Below are positions 1 to 4,131 of a DNA stretch of 5,264 nucleotides, in pieces. The notes below the pieces were generated by a model. The model saw nothing but the letters and a program-made list of their open reading frames with translations, made no database searches and had not been told where the DNA came from. The stretch's first letter is position 1; every line of letters begins with the position of its first letter. The stretch comes from Dehalococcoidales bacterium (lineage in GTDB: Bacteria > Chloroflexota > Dehalococcoidia > Dehalococcoidales > ARS1013), in assembly GCA_030672225.1 (NCBI GenBank), contig DAOVGW010000041.1, positions 1 to 5,264 on the forward strand, read 5' to 3'. The position numbers and the translations under genes are program-made.

Positions 1-225
1 ACAGTAGCTCCTACCAGCAGCAAACCAGGGTTGTTGGGGCTTGCTCTCAGTGAGGCAGAGGAGGCGGTAAGTCAGGTGAGGGAGGGTAAGGAGGCAGTAG
101 AACTCAGCCCTCAGAGTGCCTATATTCGGCGCCTGCAGCACTTAATAGCTGAAAGAAACGACCTGTCTTCAACTAGCCTGGGGCAAGAGCCTGAGAGAAG
201 GGTAAGGATTTATAAGGGAAGCTAG
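1..225 (+). CDS. R3H-domain protein, C-terminal end (probable Ycf45/SpoIIIAA-like ATPase), partial at left edge
   Basis: The reading frame is open from base 1 (frame 1) to the TAG at 223-225, giving the last 74 residues of a larger protein; the true start lies left of the window. Fragment residues 41-47 read YIRRLQH, which contains the Arg-x3-His signature of the R3H single-stranded nucleic acid binding domain. It is followed at 55-70 by a typical R3H tail (LSSTSLGQEPERRVRI). An acidic, Ala/Glu-rich helix at about 15-35 precedes it. From family knowledge, this arrangement at the C-terminus is typical of the SpoIIIAA/Ycf45-like AAA ATPases (COG3854) of Cyanobacteria and Chloroflexota, whose ATPase domain would be off the left edge. 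That full identity is inference, because the ATPase part cannot be seen; a Jag-like R3H protein is the alternative. The gene ends 3 bases before tmk, so the two are probably co-transcribed. The TTG at 31 is internal, not the start. Confidence 0.75.
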   Translation, partial: TVAPTSSKPGLLGLALSEAEEAVSQVREGKEAVELSPQSAYIRRLQHLIAERNDLSSTSLGQEPERRVRIYKGS

Positions 226-228
226 TTT

Positions 229-861
229 ATGTCGCTATTTATTACCTTTGAGGGTGGGGAGGGTTGTGGCAAGAGCGCTCAGTCCAGGGCGCTTTATAAA
301 AAATTAATGCAATTATCCATTCCTGTAGTTCTAACCCACGAACCGGGGGGTACTCCTCTAGGCGATGAAATAAGCCGCCGGCTAAAGTGGGCTAAAAGTC
401 CTGATATATCACCAATGACCGAGCTACTGCTGTTTAACGCCTCCCGTGCCCAATTAGTAGATGGAGTAATCAAGCCTAATCTGGCAAAAGGTGAAGTTGT
501 TATTCTTGACCGCTATGCTGACTCCACCACCGCCTATCAGGGTTATGGGAGGGGATTGGATTTAGAGATAGTTAAAAAAGTTAATAAGGCTGCCACTCAG
601 GGGGTAAAACCTGACCTGACAGTTCTATTGGATATGCCTTCCGAGGAAGGACTTGGTCGCAAAAAAGCACGAAAACGCGACCGTTTTGAGAAGGAGATTT
701 TAGCCTTTCATCAAAAAGTACGGCAGGGCTACCTGAAGCTGGCGGCTGATGAGCCACAGCGATGGCTGGTTATAGATGCCTCGCAGAGTAAGGCAAAAGT
801 AGCCGAGGTCATCTGGCAAAGGGTAAGCAAGCTGTTACCACAACAGGAAGTCGAGAAATGA
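229..861 (+). CDS. tmk: Thymidylate kinase (dTMP kinase)
   Basis: This cytosolic enzyme phosphorylates dTMP to dTDP with ATP, the step where the de novo and salvage routes to dTTP meet. The 210-residue length is normal for the family. The Walker A loop GGEGCGKS is at residues 9-16. The substrate-side motif EPGGTPLGDEISRRL is at 38-52, the DRY motif at 94-96 followed by ADSTTAYQGYGRG, and the basic LID segment RKKARKRDRFE at 144-154. Arginines in the LID and none in the P-loop fit the bacterial (type II) form. The Thr usual after GKS is Ala17 here, which is a small variation. The ATG at 229 has an AAGGGA Shine-Dalgarno at 214-219 inside the preceding gene. The stop overlaps the mnmA start as ATGA (858-861), so translational coupling is likely. 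Confidence 0.96.
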   Translation: MSLFITFEGGEGCGKSAQSRALYKKLMQLSIPVVLTHEPGGTPLGDEISRRLKWAKSPDISPMTELLLFNASRAQLVDGVIKPNLAKGEVVILDRYADSTTAYQGYGRGLDLEIVKKVNKAATQGVKPDLTVLLDMPSEEGLGRKKARKRDRFEKEILAFHQKVRQGYLKLAADEPQRWLVIDASQSKAKVAEVIWQRVSKLLPQQEVEK

Positions 862-1928
862 CTGAAAAGCGGGTTGTAGTAGCTATGAGCGGCGGAGTAG
901 ATTCCTCTGTTGCCGCCGCCATTCTTAAAGAGCAGGGCTACCAGGTAATTGGTATCACCATGCAAATCTGGCCTCCGGATAGAAAGGATAGTTCTGGTGG
1001 CTGTTGCGGAGTCGGGGCGATAGAAGACGCCAAGAGGGTAGCCTATAAATTGGGCATCCCTCACTATGTGATGAATTTTAGAGATATCTTTGCCCAAACA
1101 GTGATTGCCGATTTCTGCCAGGAGTATAGCTTGGGCAGGACACCAAACCCCTGTATCAGGTGTAATCAGTACATCAAGTTTGACGTCCTATTAAGTAGAG
1201 CCAGGGAGCTGGACGCTGATTTTATAGCTACCGGACACTATGGCCGAGTGGAACATTCATCAGATGGCTACCGCCTGTTGAAAGGGGTTGACCCCACCAA
1301 AGACCAGTCCTATTTCCTCTACATCTTAGGGCAGAGGGAGCTTCAGCACCTTTTACTGCCCATAGGTAACTTCCACAAGACCAAGGTAAGAAAGATTGCC
1401 GCTGAACTGGGCCTGCCCACTGCTACCAGTCATGATAGCCAGGATATTTGCTTTATCCCGGGCGGTGACTACCGCGCCTTTATCACCGAACACATCCCCA
1501 CTCCAGCGGGGGACATTGTTGATGCTCGTGGTAACATTCTGGGCAGACACAGGGGTTTAGCCCGATATACTGTGGGCCAGAGACAGGGCCTGGGGCTGGC
1601 TTCAGATAGACGCCTGTATGTGCTCAGGCTTGATGCCGGCAGTAATAGACTGGTGGTCGGTACCGAAGGCCAACTGCTAAGTGATAGGCTCATTGCTAGC
1701 CAGCTAAACTGGATATCAGGTAAAGCCCCGGGAGAGCTTACCGGTATAGCGACTAAAGTCCGCTACGGCTCACCCGAGGTAGCGATTAAATTAAGTCTTA
1801 ATAATGGCAGTGCCGAGGTCTATTTTCTCAAGCCTCAGCGGGCAATTGCCCCCGGCCAGGCAGTCGTATTCTATCAGGGCGAAACTGTCCTGGGTGGAGG
1901 TATAATAGAGGCTTCAGAACCAGCATAA
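858..1928 (+). CDS. mnmA: tRNA-uridine 2-sulfurtransferase (tRNA U34 2-thiolase)
   Basis: MnmA adenylates U34 of the tRNAs for Glu, Gln and Lys and replaces its 2-oxygen with sulfur delivered by a cysteine desulfurase relay, forming the s2U wobble base. The 356-residue length is typical. The PP-loop ATP-binding motif SGGVDSS is at residues 11-17. A GGCCG segment at 48-52 is followed by the EDAKRVA helix. The active-site loop GRTPNPCIRCN spans 93-103 and ATGHYGR is at 124-130. The segment KDQSYFLY at 148-155 precedes SHDSQDICFIPGGDY at 191-205, which holds the second catalytic cysteine, Cys198. The central tRNA-binding part includes YTVGQRQGLG at 237-246, and a C-terminal beta-barrel ends in FYQGETVLGGGII. 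Position 99 is Cys, where E. coli MnmA has Asp99, giving a CxxC (99/102). The start is the ATG in the ATGA overlap with tmk, with AGGA at 845-848 as Shine-Dalgarno. Confidence 0.96.
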   Translation: MTEKRVVVAMSGGVDSSVAAAILKEQGYQVIGITMQIWPPDRKDSSGGCCGVGAIEDAKRVAYKLGIPHYVMNFRDIFAQTVIADFCQEYSLGRTPNPCIRCNQYIKFDVLLSRARELDADFIATGHYGRVEHSSDGYRLLKGVDPTKDQSYFLYILGQRELQHLLLPIGNFHKTKVRKIAAELGLPTATSHDSQDICFIPGGDYRAFITEHIPTPAGDIVDARGNILGRHRGLARYTVGQRQGLGLASDRRLYVLRLDAGSNRLVVGTEGQLLSDRLIASQLNWISGKAPGELTGIATKVRYGSPEVAIKLSLNNGSAEVYFLKPQRAIAPGQAVVFYQGETVLGGGIIEASEPA

Positions 1929-1936
1929 AGGGAGGT
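1929..1936 (+). promoter_or_regulatory. Strong Shine-Dalgarno for rnhB
   Basis: AGGGAGGT directly follows the mnmA stop codon (1926-1928) and is a good match to the anti-Shine-Dalgarno end of 16S rRNA. It decides the rnhB start. It lies 8 bases before ATA at 1944 and 11 bases before ATT at 1947. It is about 118 bases from the first standard in-frame start (GTG at 2055), so it cannot serve that codon. Confidence 0.8.
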
Positions 1937-1943
1937 AAGCCTA

Positions 1944-2582
1944 ATAATTACCGAGCTGAGACCATCCTTTGTTGAAGAAAGAAAGCTTAAAGCTCTGGGT
2001 TACCGGTTTATCGCCGGTATTGATGAGGCTGGTCGTGGTTCACTGGCTGGTCCAGTGGTAGCCGCCGCCGTCATCGTGCCCTGCCAAATAAAAGCTGGTT
2101 GGCTAAAGCAGGTAAAAGACAGCAAGCTACTTACCCCGACTAAGCGCGAATACCTGTTTAACCACATTCATGAGATAGCCATCTCAGTAGGAGTGGGTGA
2201 AGTTTCTGATGAAATAGTAGATGCCCAGGGCATCGTCAAGGCAACAAAACTGGCGATGAAGCTGGCTATAGACCGGCTTTCACCACCACCTGAGTTCCTG
2301 CTGATAGACTATTTACTTCTGCGCGAGGTGCCATTACCTCAGAAGGGTATAGTTAATGGCGACTCACTGTGCTTCTCTATCGCCTGCGCCTCAATAATAG
2401 CCAAAGTGAGCCGGGACCGGCTGATGGTAGAACTGGACAGTAGCTACCCTGGCTATGGGTTGGCACAGCATAAAGGTTACTGTACGCAAGCGCATGTAGC
2501 CAATCTACGAAGACTGGGGCCATCACCGATTCATCGCCACTCATTCCACCCGGTCAAAGATATGGTCAGTCGGTGGCCATGA
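1944..2582 (+). CDS. rnhB: Ribonuclease HII, with a non-standard start codon (ATA 1944 or ATT 1947)
   Basis: RNase HII cuts the RNA strand of RNA-DNA hybrids and removes single ribonucleotides misincorporated in DNA, using two metal ions. Numbering from 1944 gives 212 residues, a normal family length. The DEAGRG motif at residues 27-32 supplies the first two acidic catalytic residues (Asp27, Glu28), followed by GSLAGPVVAAAV. DSKLLTP is at 59-65, the third carboxylate is Asp122 (LLIDY), and the fourth is Asp158 in SRDRLM. The C-terminal YPGYGLAQHKGY and GPSPIHRHSFHPV segments are typical of the family. The first standard in-frame start, GTG at 2055, would delete DEAGRG and is therefore wrong. 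Upstream codons with start potential are only ATA 1944, ATT 1947 and CTG 1956. I chose 1944 for its 8-base spacing from the Shine-Dalgarno; ATT 1947 is nearly as likely. The gene is in the same frame as mnmA, one stop codon and a short spacer apart, and overlaps yraN as ATGA. Confidence 0.93.
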   Translation: MITELRPSFVEERKLKALGYRFIAGIDEAGRGSLAGPVVAAAVIVPCQIKAGWLKQVKDSKLLTPTKREYLFNHIHEIAISVGVGEVSDEIVDAQGIVKATKLAMKLAIDRLSPPPEFLLIDYLLLREVPLPQKGIVNGDSLCFSIACASIIAKVSRDRLMVELDSSYPGYGLAQHKGYCTQAHVANLRRLGPSPIHRHSFHPVKDMVSRWP

Positions 2583-2944
2583 AACGCGGAGATATCGGTA
2601 AGCTGGGTGAAAAACTGGCCAAGGGCTTTCTTAAAAAACAGGGCTACCGTATCTTAGAGACTAACTACCGCTGTCCTGAAGGTGAAATTGATATCGTGGC
2701 CAAACACAAAGACTATCTTGTCTTTGTTGAGGTAAGAACCAAAACCAGCCTTAAGTTCGGTAGTCCTGAAGAGTCGGTTACCGGGGCCAAGAAGAAAAGA
2801 CTGATAACTACCGCCTACTGCTACCGGCAAACTCATGACAATCTGCCGCAGTTATGGCGTATTGATTTTGTAGCGATACGATTGGACCAGAAGGGGAAGC
2901 TATCACATATTGAACTCATTGAAAATGCAGTGAACGAGACTTAA
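2579..2944 (+). CDS. YraN/UPF0102 family protein (endonuclease-like fold)
   Basis: This is a small protein of 121 residues, typical for UPF0102 (YraN). The family is predicted to have a PD-(D/E)XK nuclease-like fold, but its cellular role is not firmly known. Visible signatures are GKLGEKLAKGFLKKQGY at residues 7-23, then TNYRCPEGEIDIVA at 28-41 with the acidic pair Glu36/Asp38, and LVFVEVRTK at 47-55 with Glu51. The usual Lys of the E-x-K element is Arg53 here, a substitution I would expect to be tolerated. I chose the ATG at 2579 because it forms an ATGA overlap with the rnhB stop. A GTG at 2573 in the same frame would add two residues. There is no well-spaced Shine-Dalgarno, so expression probably depends on coupling to rnhB. 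Adjacency to rnhB is common in bacteria and hints at a DNA or RNA processing role, which is inference. Confidence 0.9.
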   Translation: MKRGDIGKLGEKLAKGFLKKQGYRILETNYRCPEGEIDIVAKHKDYLVFVEVRTKTSLKFGSPEESVTGAKKKRLITTAYCYRQTHDNLPQLWRIDFVAIRLDQKGKLSHIELIENAVNET

Positions 2945-2956
2945 GCACCATTCAGC

Positions 2957-2986
2957 TTTACCCACAAGTTAAAGTTGTGCTAAAAT
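2957..2986 (+). promoter_or_regulatory. Possible sigma70-type promoter for thiE
   Basis: In the gap after yraN, TTTACC at 2957-2962 matches 4 of 6 bases of the -35 consensus and TAAAAT at 2981-2986 matches 5 of 6 of the -10 consensus, with an 18-base spacer. Transcription would start near 2993, leaving a leader of about 27 bases before the thiE ATG. This is a by-eye match in AT-rich DNA. The gap is the longest between genes in the window, which supports a new transcription unit here, but read-through from the upstream operon cannot be excluded. Confidence 0.4.
2963..2979. repeat. 17-base near-perfect palindrome, possible operator
   Basis: CACAAGTTAAAGTTGTG pairs 7 of 8 positions around the centre at 2971; only G2968/G2974 do not pair. 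It fills almost exactly the spacer between the proposed -35 (2957-2962) and -10 (2981-2986), a common place for a repressor site. As RNA it would be a weak hairpin with no U tract, so a terminator is unlikely. No regulator can be named from the sequence. Confidence 0.4.
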
Positions 2987-3019
2987 TAGCCACTAAGATT
3001 ACCGCTAAATAATATAATC

Positions 3020-4084
3020 ATGGTCTTACCAAAGGCAACATCAAGGCAAACGCTGCGCATCGTTGATGCTAATCTGAACCGCATCGGCGAAGGTCTTCGC
3101 CTTCTTGAGGACATGGCTCGCCTGTTGCTAAACAACACTGCTCTAACTCAGCAGCTGAAAACCATGCGCCACCAGCTCATAACCGTTGACCAGACACTAA
3201 ACCAACAACTTCTTCAGGCACGTAATTCAGAAGGCGATGTTGGCATCAATCTTGAGGCTCCACAGCCGGCAAGCAAGAGAGAGATGCCGGAAGTAGTTGT
3301 GGCCAATGCCAGAAGGGTTCAGCAATCGCTGAGGGTTATTGAGGAGCTGGCTAAGATACCAGGCATTAAACTAGACCCAGAGAAGTTCAAAAAGGCCAGA
3401 TTTAATCTCTACACTATAGAGCGGGATTTGCTCTCAAGGATGCTGCGAAGGGATAAATTAGAACATATATTTGGGCTATGCGCAATTATTGATACCAAGT
3501 TCTTAAGAGGGCGCAGCCACCTTGAGGTAGCCGCCCAGGTAATTCAGGGTGGGGTCAGGACAGTCCAGCTACGCGATAAAATGCAGAGTAAGAGGGAGCT
3601 ATTACCTATCGCCCAGCAGCTAAAGAGCCTGTGTAGTGAGCATGAAGTGCTTTTTATAGTAAATGACTACCTTGATTTAGCCCTAGCCGCTGATGCTGAT
3701 GGTCTGCATCTGGGGCAGGATGACCTGCCGGTTAGGGTTGCCCGCCAACTGCTGCCACTAGATAAAATCCTAGGTTGTTCGGTAGCTAGTGCGAAGCAGG
3801 CTACCTCTGCTGAGTCCGCAGGAGTTGATTATATCGCTGTCGGTGCCATCTATCCGACCGAATCCAGAGAAGCAACCGAGGTAATCGGCCTGGAAGGCTT
3901 ACGCCTAATTAAGAAGCAAGCAGGCTTGCCTCTGGTTGCCATCGGTGGTATTACTGCTGATAATGTGACTGAAGTTATAGCTTCCGGCGCTGATTCAGTA
4001 GCCGTAATCAGTGCCATAATGGAAGCTGAATCCCCAGAAGAAGCAGCTAGACAGATAGCAGATAAACTTGAGACGCAAGAGTGA
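3020..4084 (+). CDS. thiE: ThiD2-ThiE two-domain protein: thiamine-phosphate synthase with N-terminal ThiD2 domain
   Basis: The C-terminal half (about residues 148-350) is a complete thiamine-phosphate synthase. ThiE joins HMP pyrophosphate to thiazole phosphate, giving thiamine phosphate and PPi, in the cytosol. Visible motifs are QLRDK at 183-187, VNDYLDLALAADADGLHLGQDD at 214-235, VGAIYPTESRE at 274-284, VAIGGI at 306-311 and SGADSVAVISAI at 322-333. The phosphate-binding PTxTK element reads PTESR, so the usual Lys is Arg283. The N-terminal 145 residues match the ThiD2 domain, proposed in other bacteria as an alternative HMP-phosphate kinase: RIVDANLNRIGEGLRLLED at 13-31, EGDVG at 71-75 and ANARRVQQSLRVIEELAK at 95-112. 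The two helical segments look like an internal repeat. At 354 residues it is much longer than stand-alone ThiE (about 210) but normal for the fusion. The ATG at 3020 has no Shine-Dalgarno, and no other standard start precedes the ThiD2 motif. No TPP riboswitch is visible upstream. Confidence 0.92.
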   Translation: MVLPKATSRQTLRIVDANLNRIGEGLRLLEDMARLLLNNTALTQQLKTMRHQLITVDQTLNQQLLQARNSEGDVGINLEAPQPASKREMPEVVVANARRVQQSLRVIEELAKIPGIKLDPEKFKKARFNLYTIERDLLSRMLRRDKLEHIFGLCAIIDTKFLRGRSHLEVAAQVIQGGVRTVQLRDKMQSKRELLPIAQQLKSLCSEHEVLFIVNDYLDLALAADADGLHLGQDDLPVRVARQLLPLDKILGCSVASAKQATSAESAGVDYIAVGAIYPTESREATEVIGLEGLRLIKKQAGLPLVAIGGITADNVTEVIASGADSVAVISAIMEAESPEEAARQIADKLETQE

Positions 4085-4106
4085 GTAGCCTAATAAGTCT
4101 TGCGTC
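4072..4106. repeat. 9-bp perfect inverted repeat (hairpin) spanning the thiE stop codon
   Basis: GACGCAAGA at 4072-4080 is the exact reverse complement of TCTTGCGTC at 4098-4106, with a 17-base loop that contains the thiE stop (4082-4084). The stem has 5 G-C pairs. The downstream sequence is purine-rich (AAGAATAGAAAGGAG) with no T run, so it does not look like a standard intrinsic terminator. It ends 10 bases before the hppA Shine-Dalgarno. It could affect mRNA stability or processing, or thiE termination; which one is unknown. Confidence 0.55.
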
Positions 4107-4116
4107 ATAAGAATAG

Positions 4117-4123
4117 AAAGGAG
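4117..4123 (+). promoter_or_regulatory. Shine-Dalgarno for hppA
   Basis: AAAGGAG ends 8 bases before the GTG at 4132. This supports GTG as the start codon rather than an internal ATG such as the one at 4192, which lies inside the first membrane helix. Confidence 0.8.
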
Positions 4124-4131
4124 ACTATAGA

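Noticed and set aside
729..1097. 122-codon minus-strand open frame across the tmk-mnmA junction
   Set aside because: It lies opposite two well-supported genes with clear family motifs, and its translation shows no recognisable domain.
1353..1693. Two overlapping minus-strand open frames inside mnmA
   Set aside because: Both are antisense to conserved mnmA coding sequence, have low-complexity or unremarkable translations, and are best read as frame shadows.
1953..1976. CTGAGACCATCCTTTG resembling part of a TPP riboswitch (CUGAGA core)
   Set aside because: Only the short CTGAGA element is present. The second conserved core of the riboswitch is missing, and the stretch encodes the conserved N-terminus of RNase HII, over 1 kb before thiE.
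2055..2582. rnhB starting at GTG 2055
   Set aside because: This start would remove the DEAGRG motif with two of the four catalytic acids, although the motif is encoded in frame just upstream and a strong Shine-Dalgarno lies at 1929-1936.
2654..2836. 60-codon minus-strand open frame inside yraN
   Set aside because: It is antisense to conserved YraN motifs and shows no recognisable domain or convincing ribosome site.
4072..4115. Rho-independent terminator after thiE
   Set aside because: The stem is good, but the following sequence is purine-rich with no T run, and the loop is 17 bases, long for a terminator. It is kept as an inverted repeat of unknown role.
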